From the NCBI GenBank assembly GCA_963806685.1, contig CAWDZB010000022.1, positions 33,934 through 97,933 on the forward strand: a stretch of 64,000 nt of DNA, read 5' to 3'. This document shows, one piece after another, positions 56,545-64,000 of this stretch; position 1 is the stretch's first letter, and every line of letters starts with the position of its first letter. Made by a program: the position numbers and the translations under genes. Under the pieces are notes generated by a model. It was not told where the DNA came from and did no database searches. It saw only the letters and a program-made list of their open reading frames with translations. This stretch comes from DDH964 sp963806685 (GTDB taxonomy: Bacteria; Desulfobacterota; Desulfuromonadia; Desulfuromonadales; DDH964).

Positions 56545-56574
56545 GAGCATATGCGCAAGTTATGCGTAAGTCAA
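56545..56574 (-). promoter_or_regulatory. lexA promoter with direct-repeat operator
   Basis: On the minus strand TTGACT, a 17-nt spacer and TATGCT. Within the spacer and around the -35, TTACGCAT and TTGCGCAT occur as direct repeats spaced 11 nt start to start. Their position over the core promoter fits autorepression. It does not look like the E. coli CTGT-N8-ACAG or the Geobacter GGTT-type box. Confidence 0.6.
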
Positions 56575-56613
56575 GAGGGAGCAGAGGCGGGCCGGTCAGG
56601 TCGCCGGCCCGCA

Positions 56614-56727
56614 CTACCGGACTGGCACTGCGGTGGGGAGGATGGACAGGGGCGTCAGCAGCAGTTCGGGTCGGCAGGTATTGAGGTAATCGAGGTGCAT
56701 CCGGCCGAACCGGTTCAGTTGTTCCAT
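56614..56727 (-). CDS. 37-residue ORF of unknown function
   Basis: ATG 56727 with AGGGAG 6 nt upstream. Sequence MEQLNRFGRMHLDYLNTCRP, then a Leu/Pro-rich end. No family recognised. The upstream palindrome at 56750-56769 contains a TATAAC that could be its -10. Between the sORF and the DUF2971 gene (56770-56944) I see nothing else. Confidence 0.4.
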   Translation of the reverse strand: MEQLNRFGRMHLDYLNTCRPELLLTPLSILPTAVPVR

Positions 56728-56749
56728 GGCTTTCTCCCTGGCTGGCAAA

Positions 56750-56769
56750 TTCCCCGTTATACTGGGGAA
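56750..56769. promoter_or_regulatory. TTCCCC-N8-GGGGAA palindrome
   Basis: A perfect 6-bp inverted repeat around GTTATACT. On the minus strand the spacer reads AGTATAAC, a plausible -10. It may control the 37-codon ORF. Confidence 0.45.
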
Positions 56770-56944
56770 GAATCATGAGGAAGGCATTAAGTACCGGTAA
56801 GAAGATGGAAAGCAGGGGCCGCCTTATCCCCCTCCACGCCAGATCCAAACCGGCCCCTAACGGAAATCTCAACCGGCCGCAACAGGGCCGGCCGATGCTG
56901 ACCCCTGCGCCTTGCAGTCTGCCCCGCCCGCCAGGAGATCGCCC

Positions 56945-57829
56945 ATGCTCCGCGACCTGACCGCCCGGCTCTACGCCGACATTCCCGGCGACATCCTTTA
57001 CCACTACACCACCCTCAAGGGGCTGCTCGGCATCCTCGCCAGCCGCACCCTGTGGGCCAGCGACATCCGCTACATGAACGACTCGGCGGAGATGAAGCAC
57101 GCCGCCGACCTGATCAAGCAGGGCGTCGCCCGCCGCATCGCCGAGGGGCACCCCAACCCGAAGCTGCTCAACCAGTTCCAGTACTGGGTCGGCCACCGCA
57201 TCACCCACGGTCACATGCTCTTTTCCGCATCCTTCCGCAGCAACGGCAACCTGCTCAGCCAGTGGCGCGGCTACAGCAGCCACGGCAAGGGGGTGAGCAT
57301 CGGCCTCGACCCGCAGCAGATCCTCGCCCTGGCGAAAAGCCAATCGTTTCAGGTCGGACGCTGCGTCTACGAGCCCGAGGCCCAGCTGGCGCTGATCAGC
57401 CAGGTGGTCGACGCGGTTGAGGCGGTGGCCGAGGCGCAGGGGGAGTGCACCGATCCGCAGCTGCGGCCCCCGGACCAGTCCTACTACGACAGCTTCGAGC
57501 AGGTGGAGAGCGACCTGCTGCGCATCGCCGCGATCCTCAAGCACCCCTCCTTCCAGGAAGAGGAGGAATGGCGGGTGGTCTCGCCGGTGCTGAGCGATCT
57601 CGCCGGGGCGCCGATCCGCTTCCGCGAGGGGACCTCGATGATCATTCCCTACCTCGAGTTCCGGCTGTCCGCAGGCAAAGACGCCCCGTTGGAGCTCGAA
57701 CACCTCTTCCTCGGCCCCTCCGCCAACATCAGCATCTCCATGAACTCCCTGGAACTCTGCCTGGCCAGCCATAGCATCCGTCCGCGGGCCGGGATCAGCT
57801 ACTGCCAGATCCCTTACAGACAACGATAG
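56945..57829 (+). CDS. DUF2971 family protein
   Basis: 294 residues from ATG 56945, with AGGAG 7 nt upstream. Recognised by YHYTTLKGLLGILASRTLWASDIRYMND, SFRSNGNLLSQWRGYSSHGKGVSIGL and the later EEEEWRVVSP. DUF2971 proteins share a fold with ADP-ribosyl-transferase-like enzymes in some analyses; the role is unknown, and several occur in defence neighbourhoods. Here it stands alone. Confidence 0.88.
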   Translation: MLRDLTARLYADIPGDILYHYTTLKGLLGILASRTLWASDIRYMNDSAEMKHAADLIKQGVARRIAEGHPNPKLLNQFQYWVGHRITHGHMLFSASFRSNGNLLSQWRGYSSHGKGVSIGLDPQQILALAKSQSFQVGRCVYEPEAQLALISQVVDAVEAVAEAQGECTDPQLRPPDQSYYDSFEQVESDLLRIAAILKHPSFQEEEEWRVVSPVLSDLAGAPIRFREGTSMIIPYLEFRLSAGKDAPLELEHLFLGPSANISISMNSLELCLASHSIRPRAGISYCQIPYRQR

Positions 57830-58064
57830 GACCAGCGTCCGAAGATAAATAGTTCCCTCTTCCTGAGGGAGAGGGAACGGACGGAGGAGAGGCTTTGCTT
57901 TTCCCGGCAGCGCCGGTGTTTGCAAAAAACCACGCAGACTGCCGGAACGACCGCCATCCTGCGCAAGTGGAGTGCCCGACCCGCTTCCTCACCTGGCCAA
58001 AAACCGGCGCAGCCTTAGCAGCCTGCGCCTGACACCGACTTCCACCACAGGAGGCTGTAATTGG

Positions 58065-58092
58065 CCGGTTCCCATGGAACCGGTCTTCTTTT
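58065..58092 (+). terminator. rho-independent terminator
   Basis: CCGGTTCC-CAT-GGAACCGG (58065-58083) followed by TCTTCTTTT. It lies 235 bp past the DUF2971 stop. The rest of 57830-58299 shows no gene I can support. Confidence 0.65.
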
Positions 58093-58299
58093 GCGGGGAG
58101 ATTACCCGGCCGGGGCACCAGGGGAGCGGTCCAGACGGGATGGGTTGCAGCGCCGCCGCCGGCCGGCCGCCCCCGGATTTATCGAGGTTGATCATGGCGG
58201 GATTAATGCTAGACTCCAGCGACAAAAAACGGACCGCTACTCCCGGCTGCCGCGGCTGCCGCTAACTCATCGATTTTTTGACTTTTACGGAGAAGAACC

Positions 58300-59737
58300 A
58301 TGTCCAGATTTGGGAAAACCATGCGAACCCCGTTCGGCGGCCTGAAGGCCCTACTGCTCGCCGCCCTGCTCCTGCTGGCCGTTGCTGCCCCCGGGCTGGC
58401 CGTCCCGCCGCCGGAGCTTCCCCCGGGGCAATGCCCGGTCTGCGGCATGGATCCGGCGCAATACCCGGCCTGGCAGGCCCAGGTGGCGTTCGGCGACGGG
58501 CAGACTGCGGCCTTCGACGGCTGCAAGGATCTGTTCCGCTTCCTGCTGCAGGTGCCCAACTACGACCCGCACCACGTGGCGGCGGATGTCAGCGCGGTCT
58601 GGGTCAAGGACCACACGACGGGAAACTGGACCGACGGCCGGCAGGCGGTGTACCTGACGGGGAGCGATCTACTGGGGCCCATGGGCAAGGAGCTGGTCCC
58701 CTTCGCCGACGCGGCGCAGGCCAAAGCCTTCGCCGCCGAGCACGGCGGCGAGGTGATCGGCTTCGACCAGGTGACCCTGGAGCTGCTGGCGCAGCTGGGC
58801 CCGGCCGGGCATCATCACCACGGGGCACATGAACCGATCGGGGTCATGGGCGGCCACATTCACAGCCGTGGGGAATGGATGGCCGCCTACGACTACATGC
58901 ATATGAGTATGGACGGCAACCGCAGCGGCAGCCACCGGGTGAGTACCGGCGAAGTGCTGCAGGACTTCATGGTGGCGCCCCTCGACATGAGCATGGACAT
59001 GCACATGTTCGCCCTCATGTACGCCCCCTCCGACCGCCTGACCCTGATGGCCATGGTCCCCTACCTGCACATCGAAATGAGGCACCAGACCCGCACTGGG
59101 GTCCGCTTCTCCACCCACGCCTCCGGGCTGGGGGACGTCAAGGTCAGCGCCCTCTACCTGCTGTTGGCCAACCCCGGCCAGCGGTTGCACCTGACCGCCG
59201 GCCTCAGCCTGCCGAGCGGCAGCATCGACCGCCGGGATGACACCCCCGCCGGCCCCGACCAGAAACTCCCCTACCCGATGCAGCTCGGCTCCGGAACCTA
59301 CGACCTGCTGCCCGGCCTGACCTATAGCGGCCAGTCCGGAGCCTGGTCCTGGGGCGGGCAGGCTCAGGCGACTCTGCGGCTGGGGGAAAACAGCAACGAC
59401 TATACCTTGGGGAACCGCTACGAGGCGACGGCCTGGGCCGCGCGGCGCCTGGTATCAGGATTCAGCGCCAGCCTCCGCCTCGATGGGCAGCACTGGGGCG
59501 AACATCGACGGCGCCGACCCCGACCTCAATCCGATGATGGTCCCCACCGCCGACCCGTCCCGACGCGGCGGCAGCCGGGTGGATGCCCTGCTCGGCTTCG
59601 ATTTCATGGTCCACACCGGCTGGCTGGCCGGGAACCGGCTGGCGGTCGAGGGGGGATTGCCGGTCTACCAGAACCTGCACGGCCCGCAGCTGGAGACCGA
59701 CTGGCTGCTCAACGCCGGCTGGCAGTATATGTGGTGA
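58300..59737 (+). CDS. NosL-like domain fused to outer-membrane beta-barrel (transporter/phenol-MetA-like), frameshifted near the end
   Basis: About 478 residues after correction. Signal peptide ~1-34. Residues ~45-165 are NosL-like, with CPVCGM (45-50), the Cu(I)-binding motif of NosL. A His-rich linker (GHHHHGAHEP) leads to an outer-membrane barrel of the PF13557-like type with MGGHIHSRGEWM, YMHMSMDGN and MDMHMFALMYAPSDRLTLM, rich in Met and His. Near 59500 (a run of G in CACTGGGGCG) the frame must change to continue ANIDGADPDLNP and end GWQYMW at 59737. Likely copper handling in the envelope; this is inferred. The raw reading would continue to 59790. Confidence 0.8.
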
Positions 59738-59819
59738 CCCTCTGCCGGCGCCTGAAACCTTCCCGGTCCGGTGGAAGCAAAGGGGACTAGAGTGGAATCG
59801 CAGATGGAGAGTTGACCCC

Positions 59820-59896
59820 GACAAATCCAAACCTGCCGCGAGGCAGGGACAGAACGCAAAGGATCTCCACAACCGGAAGATGGCCGGGCTGCCGAA
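59820..59896 (+). promoter_or_regulatory. GEMM-type cyclic-dinucleotide riboswitch aptamer, divergent
   Basis: CAAA, then the P1b hairpin CCTGCC-GCGA-GGCAGG with a GNRA loop, ACGCAAAG, and the 3' part GGCCGGGCTGCCGA match the GEMM core order. It differs from consensus: a ~5-nt insertion sits between GGGAC and GCAAAG, and the sequence before CAAA is TCC rather than GGG. Ligand specificity is not predictable, and it may be degenerate. Confidence 0.6.
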
Positions 59897-59933
59897 GGAT
59901 ATTCATCCGGGAAGGCAGCCCGGCCGAATTTTT
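59882..59933 (+). terminator. riboswitch expression-platform terminator
   Basis: GGCCGGGCTGCC (59882-59893, the aptamer's 3' strand) pairs perfectly with GGCAGCCCGGCC (59914-59925), then GAATTTTT. Aptamer and terminator compete for the same strand, so ligand binding should permit read-through. Confidence 0.8.
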
Positions 59934-59977
59934 CAGCCGCCAAAAACCGGGGAAAAGATCGGAAAGGATTCACCAGG

Positions 59978-60118
59978 CAGAAGATCAATGCATTTCTGTA
60001 ACTCAACGTCAACGCCGCGGAGGCGGTGAACTTCTACCTGTCGATTTTTCCGGATTCGAGAATCGCGCAGGTGGCCCGCTATGGCGAGGCCGCGACGCAG
60101 ACTGGGGAAAGTGGTTAA
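59978..60118 (+). pseudogene. remnant of a PhnB/3-demethylubiquinone-methyltransferase-like VOC gene
   Basis: In one frame: QKINAFL, a TAA, then LNVNAAEAVNFYLSIFPDSR, IAQVARYGEA and a stop at 60116. This is the N-terminal third of the PF06983-type VOC family (QKITPFL...NAEEAVNFYxSIF). It has no start, an internal stop, and lacks the rest. It lies 45 bp past the riboswitch terminator and may be the gene it once controlled. Confidence 0.7.
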
Positions 60119-60303
60119 GGCTCCTCTGCCCGCTTCCGGAAGAAGCCGATCAGGAAATCGGCGTCGAGGGGGGAGAGGTCGAACCGGAAAACGGCCTCCT
60201 GGACCAGGGGCTGGACCGGTTGGTCGGGATTTTCCTGCAGGTTGTCGGAGATCCACCTGACCGCGCGGCGCAGCTCTTCTCCATCGGGCAACAGCTCACT
60301 CAT
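60115..60303 (-). CDS. small acidic protein downstream of def copy 2
   Basis: 62 residues, MSELLPDGEELRRAVRWISD..., helical and acidic, no membrane helix. Its ATG overlaps the deformylase stop by 8 bp, indicating co-translation. Family not recognised by me. Confidence 0.75.
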   Translation of the reverse strand: MSELLPDGEELRRAVRWISDNLQENPDQPVQPLVQEAVFRFDLSPLDADFLIGFFRKRAEEP

Positions 60304-60829
60304 GGCTTTTCTGCCTCCTCAGATATTCCTTCTCGGTCATCAGCTCCAGCGTGCTCTCCACCCGGTCAAGGAAAACCATCCCCTGCACGTGGTCGAACTC
60401 ATGCTGGAAGACCCGCGCCAGGAAATCCCCGAATTCTTCCTCCCGCACCTCGCCGCCGCGCGTCAGGTAGCGCACCCCGATCCGCCGGTGGCGGGGAACC
60501 AGGCCGCGCAGGCCGGGGATGCTCAGGCATCCCTCCCACCCCTTCACCTTGTCGTCCGAGGTCCAGAGCAGTTCCGGGTTGAGCATCGCCGTCGGCTCCA
60601 TGGCCGGCGCCTGGGGGTAGCGCGGGTTGGGGCGCGACGCGACGATGAACAGGGCGAGGGGCGCGAAGACCTGCGGCGCGGCGATCCCCACGCCGTCGGC
60701 CTCGGCCACCGTCACCAGCATGTCGTCGATGAGGGCCTGGAGGGCCGGGTCCGCCGGGTCGGCGATTTTTCCCGCCGCCTGTCGCAGGACCGGCTGCCCA
60801 AGCTGGGCGATCTGGCGCAGGATCGGCAT
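60296..60829 (-). CDS. def: peptide deformylase (copy 2)
   Basis: 177 residues from ATG 60829 (MPILRQIAQLGQPVL). Motifs GVGIAAPQV, GWEGCLSIPG and QHEFDHVQG are intact. It differs from copy 1 in lacking the Lys-rich tail and having IPG with HE-FDH. Second deformylases often work on particular conditions or confer tolerance to inhibitors; no evidence of that here. It lies with a small acidic gene, away from fmt. Confidence 0.93.
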   Translation of the reverse strand: MPILRQIAQLGQPVLRQAAGKIADPADPALQALIDDMLVTVAEADGVGIAAPQVFAPLALFIVASRPNPRYPQAPAMEPTAMLNPELLWTSDDKVKGWEGCLSIPGLRGLVPRHRRIGVRYLTRGGEVREEEFGDFLARVFQHEFDHVQGMVFLDRVESTLELMTEKEYLRRQKSHE

Positions 60830-61011
60830 GGCTCCTCCTTCGGGTCGGCCGGCCCCCGTCAAGGCGGAGAGCGGACGGCCCTGTCAACAATTTCGCATGA
60901 CCATACCGCGTTGCGCAACGGCTGGCAATGTCTCACCGGCAGGAGTGCTAAAATGAGGCAGCAGCGCAAGTGCAGCGGTTTGGCATTTTCCCATACGGAA
61001 GGAGAAGCGTC

Positions 61012-61386
61012 ATGACCGGATCCAAAAAGTCGGAGATCGGATTTCTCGGCGTCAAGGTCATCGCCATCCCCGTGAGCGACGAGAAGCGGGCGAGCGAGTT
61101 CTACGGGAATACCCTCGGCCTGCCGGTCGCCTACGAGGATAACGAGCCGGTCGGCTACCTGCTCGGCGACACCATCCTGCTGCTCAAGCCGGAGTGGTAC
61201 GCGCCGCCCAGCGCCGAGCCCAGCCCCCGCATCACCCTGCTGGTGGACGATTGCCGGGGCATCGAGCGGACGCTCCAGGAGCGCGCGGTAGTCATTGCCG
61301 ACCGGCCGGTATCGGACGGCCACGGCTACGTCGCCAGCTTCCTCGACAGCGAGGGGAACAAGCTCTGGTTCTGCTCCTACAAGTGA
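61012..61386 (+). CDS. VOC family protein
   Basis: 124 residues from ATG 61012, with GGAAGGAG upstream. VKVIAIPVSDEKRASEFYGNTLGLPVAYE at the start and ASFLDSEGNKLWFC at the end are a VOC module pair. Substrate unknown. Divergent from deformylase copy 2. Confidence 0.85.
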   Translation: MTGSKKSEIGFLGVKVIAIPVSDEKRASEFYGNTLGLPVAYEDNEPVGYLLGDTILLLKPEWYAPPSAEPSPRITLLVDDCRGIERTLQERAVVIADRPVSDGHGYVASFLDSEGNKLWFCSYK

Positions 61387-61488
61387 TTTCTCAGCCGGAA
61401 CCGGGCGCCTGTCATCATTCTGCACATTCGAACGATCGGTCATACTGGCTACCGTGGTCGTCGCAGGCGGTCCAGAAAGGAGAGCAGC

Positions 61489-61926
61489 ATGACAGCCAAG
61501 GACGAAGTCCGCGAGGCATCAAAGCAGTTCTACGCCGCCTTGAACCGCATGGCCAACGGGGATGCCGGCTCGATGTCCGACATCTGGTCGCACGGTCCGC
61601 TCGTGACCGCCCTGCACCCGATCGGCAGCCGGAGTGTCGGCTGGGAGGCGGTCAAAAGATCGTTCGGGCAGGTGGCGCAAATCGCCTCGGACGGCAGGAT
61701 CGAACTGAAGGATCAACTGATCCACGTCGCCGGGGAGGTGGCCTACGAAGTCGGCGTCGAGCATGGGCAGCTCAAGCTTGCCGGCCAGCAGGTCACCATC
61801 GAGCACCGCGTCACCAACATCTACCAGCGGGAAGTCGGGGCGTGGAAAATGATCCATCATCACACCGACACTTCTCCGGGGATGCTGGACGTCCTCAGCC
61901 GCTTGCAGCCGCCGGGGATGGCCTAG
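61489..61926 (+). CDS. NTF2-like/SnoaL-type protein
   Basis: 145 residues with AAAGGAG upstream. ASKQFYAALNRMANGDAGSMSDIWSHGPLVTALHPIG and AWKMIHHHTDTSPGML fit the SnoaL_3/ketosteroid-isomerase-like group. Function unknown. The TAG stop is formed inside the CTAG that borders the MITE, so the original C-terminus may have been altered by insertion. Confidence 0.82.
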   Translation: MTAKDEVREASKQFYAALNRMANGDAGSMSDIWSHGPLVTALHPIGSRSVGWEAVKRSFGQVAQIASDGRIELKDQLIHVAGEVAYEVGVEHGQLKLAGQQVTIEHRVTNIYQREVGAWKMIHHHTDTSPGMLDVLSRLQPPGMA

Positions 61927-62094
61927 TGTCCTGATTGGTTAATTCCGTCCATTAATTCTAGCCCTTTTGGCCGCTGGCCGCCGGCCGCGTTGCCTCGCCT
62001 CGGCTTGGCTTTGGCCAGGCCTGCGTCGATGCGCCTTGCCAACAACCAAAATGCCTCAGAATTTTCTGCAAGGACTAACCAAACAGGACACTAG
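61923..62094. mobile_element. MITE with ~24-bp terminal inverted repeats and CTAG ends
   Basis: Left end CTAGTGTCCTGATTGGTTA and right end (inverted) CTAGTGTCCTGTTTGGTTA match except one base over 19 nt. 172 bp long, non-coding, with a GC-rich interior palindrome. CTAG at both ends may be the target duplication or part of the repeat. It needs a transposase from elsewhere. Confidence 0.75.
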
Positions 62095-62190
62095 CGGCCG
62101 CAGGGTATCGGGCCCCCGGAAATCGCGCCACCGCTACCGGTCAGATACACAACCGCCAGCCGCTCGGCTGCCCGCCAACTGATGCGGTGA

Positions 62191-62232
62191 TGCCCCTGTT
62201 CCGGACCGCCCCCCGGGTCTACAACAGGGGCA
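62191..62232. repeat. 10-bp inverted repeat
   Basis: TGCCCCTGTT (62191-62200) and AACAGGGGCA (62223-62232), spacer 22 nt, 70 bp upstream of the next gene. Could be a terminator stem or operator; no T-run. Nothing else supported in 62095-62301. Confidence 0.4.
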
Positions 62233-62301
62233 ACTTCAACCTGGCCGCCCCGCGCCGCCGGCGCCCCGGCCCCTGAACTCGCATCTCCGGGAGGAAACAC
62301 C

Positions 62302-62859
62302 ATGCGCTTTTCGCTCAAGACCACGATGGGAAAAATGTTTTCCCTGCTGTTTCTCGCCATGTCCCTGTTGCTGATCGCTCTGGCCGGCTACCAGGTCTAT
62401 ACCGGCCTCGCCGAGCAAAAGGAACTCGTCAGCATCTTCGTCCAGTCCATCAACACCGCCATCATTTCCCTGGCCATCTTCGAACTCGGCATCGGCATCG
62501 GCAAGGAGTACGCGACCTCCGAGGACGAGGAGAACACCTTCGAGGTGGTCCGCCGCACCATCACCCGCTTCGTCGGCACCGTCTGCATCGCCCTGGTCCT
62601 GGAAAGCCTGATCATGATCATCAAGTACAGCCAGCTCGAGCTGGCGGGGAACCTCTATTACCCGGTCGGCATCCTGGCCGGAACCAGCGCCCTGCTGATG
62701 GCCCTCGGCATTTTCCTGCACTTCACCCGTCTCGACAGTCCCGACCAGGGCAGTGCCGTCGGCGACCATGGCCAGCGCAATCCGCGGATCGCCGCCCGCC
62801 GGCTGCGTCCGTCCACTAACGCCGCGCCGCCGGTCCTGGGAAAACGCTACCCATCCTAG
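62302..62859 (+). CDS. small integral membrane protein, unknown
   Basis: 185 residues, GGGAGG upstream. Membrane helices near 10-30, 44-65, 92-112 and 122-140, separated by an acidic loop (YATSEDEENTFEVV). The last ~40 residues are polar and look unstructured. No family recognised. Confidence 0.75.
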   Translation: MRFSLKTTMGKMFSLLFLAMSLLLIALAGYQVYTGLAEQKELVSIFVQSINTAIISLAIFELGIGIGKEYATSEDEENTFEVVRRTITRFVGTVCIALVLESLIMIIKYSQLELAGNLYYPVGILAGTSALLMALGIFLHFTRLDSPDQGSAVGDHGQRNPRIAARRLRPSTNAAPPVLGKRYPS

Positions 62860-62940
62860 TTGCTCGAATTTTCCCGAACGTCGTATAGTGAGGGTACCTT
62901 CTCCTGCCGGCCACCAAGGCAACAGATGTGGAGGTAGATC

Positions 62941-63516
62941 ATGAATACCCCAATGTCCCTCAACGGAGTGGATCTCGGTCAGCTCAACGAACGAATCGAG
63001 ACCATCACCAACGATCCGGGTATGGCCCGGTGCCGCTTCCAGGCCACCAACCGCTGGGTAAATGGCGGCCACAACTACTCCAACATCCACGACTTCTACG
63101 CCGCCAAGCAGACCATCGTTCACGACCACGATTTCAAGGTGGAAATGGACGAACCGCCCCTGCTGCTCGGTGAAGATGCCGGCGCCAACCCGGTGGAATA
63201 CATCCTGAGCGCCCTCTCCGGCTGCCTTACCACGGCGCTCATCTACCATGCCGCAGCGCAGGGGATTCGCATCGACGAGGTCGAATCGATCCTGGAAGGG
63301 GATCTCGACATCCGTGGCTTTCTCGGCCTGTCGGATAAGGTTCGGAACGGCTACAACAACATCCGCGTGACCTTCCAGATCAAATCCGACGCGCCGCAGG
63401 AGAAACTGGACGAGCTGGTCAATCTGGCCCAGTCCCGCTCCCCGGTCTTCGATATCGTCTCCAACCCGGTCACCATCGATGTCCAGACCAGGAAGGTCAA
63501 GGAGATGATGCACTGA
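62941..63516 (+). CDS. OsmC/Ohr family protein
   Basis: 191 residues, GGAGG 6 nt upstream. ANPVEYILSALSGCLTTALIYHAA carries the first redox Cys; the second position reads SRSPVFDIVSNPV, where many members also lack a Cys, so full thiol peroxidase activity is uncertain. Family role is detoxification of organic hydroperoxides. Confidence 0.88.
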   Translation: MNTPMSLNGVDLGQLNERIETITNDPGMARCRFQATNRWVNGGHNYSNIHDFYAAKQTIVHDHDFKVEMDEPPLLLGEDAGANPVEYILSALSGCLTTALIYHAAAQGIRIDEVESILEGDLDIRGFLGLSDKVRNGYNNIRVTFQIKSDAPQEKLDELVNLAQSRSPVFDIVSNPVTIDVQTRKVKEMMH

Positions 63517-63607
63517 TCCGCCAAAGCCCGTCGCACCAAACAGCCGGCCGGCGGAGAAACGGCGACGGGACGTGGAGCACCCATTTCGGTAGGGTGCCAT
63601 TGCCGAT

Positions 63608-63636
63608 GCCGCGAACCTCAAGGTTCACGGCATTTT
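63608..63636 (+). terminator. terminator after the OsmC gene
   Basis: GCCGCGAACC-TCAA-GGTTCACGGC (one mismatch) followed by ATTTT. An outer pair, CCCGTCGC (63527-63534) and GCGACGGG (63562-63569), precedes it. Confidence 0.65.
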
Positions 63637-63780
63637 CCTGCGGCCTGCCAGAGGAGGCTCCGGCGGGCGGAAATTGAACTAATCGGCTCAATTCCAATGA
63701 TTTTGCCGGGTTCGCGCCGAGGTGATCGGCAGGGATTAAAATGGCCGACGATTCGGGCCCCAAGAAATTTCAAAACTCGG

Positions 63781-63812
63781 TTGACAAACGTCCTGGAATG
63801 GATTTAAGTATA
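63781..63812 (+). promoter_or_regulatory. promoter driving the second GEMM riboswitch
   Basis: Exact TTGACA (63781-63786) and an AT-rich -10 zone TTAAGTAT about 17-18 nt on. The aptamer begins ~25 nt later. Confidence 0.65.
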
Positions 63813-63835
63813 GGGAAAATAGTCAAAATCTTCCG

Positions 63836-63930
63836 ACAAGGGCAAATCCGGATAAATCCGGAGACGCAAAGCTATGGATCCAAGGTTTCGCAACAAGCGG
63901 AGCACGGATTGCCAGGCTACCGAAGAAGGT
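63836..63930 (+). promoter_or_regulatory. GEMM-I riboswitch (c-di-GMP or related cyclic dinucleotide)
   Basis: GGGCAAA, P1b hairpin TCCGGA-TAAA-TCCGGA, GACGCAAAGC, TATGGATCCAAGG, and GATTGCCAGGCTACCGA match the GEMM-I consensus in order and spacing. In Geobacter some GEMM-I RNAs sense 3',3'-cGAMP rather than c-di-GMP; this sequence alone does not decide. The regulated gene lies beyond the right edge. Confidence 0.9.
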
Positions 63931-63958
63931 TTCGCTGACGAAAGTCATGCGGGGCACG

Positions 63959-64000
63959 AACGGCGCAATCCCCAGTCGGAGATATGCGCCGTTTCTTTTT
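63959..64000 (+). terminator. terminator of the second GEMM riboswitch
   Basis: AACGGCGCA (63959-63967) pairs with TGCGCCGTT (63985-63993), then TCTTTTT to the window end. A 9-bp perfect stem placed after the aptamer, as in transcription-control GEMM switches. Confidence 0.85.

Noticed and set aside
57972..58265. 97-codon ORF before the NosL fusion
   Set aside because: Contains a terminator hairpin, has no ribosome site and no protein-like pattern.
59811..59817. TTGACC as a -35 box for the first GEMM riboswitch
   Set aside because: Its -10 would fall inside the aptamer, so the promoter must be elsewhere.
63741..63938. 65-codon plus-strand ORF at the right end
   Set aside because: It runs through the promoter and the GEMM aptamer; RNA structure explains the sequence better.

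Overview
The window looks like chromosome from a high-GC member of the Desulfuromonadia (Geobacter/Desulfuromonas-type bacteria). This rests on recognising protein families by eye, with no database search: an SfrAB-like NADPH oxidoreductase pair, a heme-c (CxxCH) sensor, an EF-G of the second type, a DUF116 gene beside def/fmt, dense c-di-GMP machinery and GEMM riboswitches. I saw no rRNA, tRNA, prophage or CRISPR array.

Layout. 1-4437: sfrA-like (cut by the window edge) and sfrB-like genes. 4701-14767: mostly minus-strand housekeeping: lipoprotein, glutaredoxin, homocysteine methyltransferase/MTHFR, a PAS sensor without output domain, then def-fmt-DUF116-htpX-rsmB-rpe-Nudix. 14958-21758: secreted multicopper oxidase, sucCD with a good promoter and terminator, transaldolase. 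21854-28297: folK cluster, a MoxR/DUF58/transglutaminase operon, and pcnB, which seems to start at ATT. 28457-45610: miaA and a broken glycosyltransferase, PilZ protein, chemoreceptor, MBL hydrolase, EF-G, response-regulator phosphatase, epimerase and lipoprotein. 45687-49090: HEAT-repeat and HD-GYP genes that share an N-terminal module. 49139-51251: RdgC, DUF134 and a NifX-like protein. 51543-56521: a lexA-imuB-dnaE2 mutagenesis cassette. 56614-64000: accessory-looking DNA with a small ORF, DUF2971, a NosL/outer-membrane fusion, a decayed-looking GEMM riboswitch beside a gene remnant, a second deformylase, VOC and NTF2-like proteins, a MITE, OsmC, and an intact GEMM riboswitch at the right edge.

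Themes. (1) c-di-GMP or related cyclic dinucleotides: PilZ, HD-GYP and two GEMM-type aptamers. (2) Copper/redox: multicopper oxidase and a Met/His-rich NosL fusion. (3) Small repeats: two arrays of 7-nt units, a CGCAGATT palindromic repeat inside the SOS cassette, a 125-bp palindromic element and a 172-bp MITE. (4) Five apparent frameshifts in four genes. Some lie at G runs and may be sequence errors rather than real mutations.
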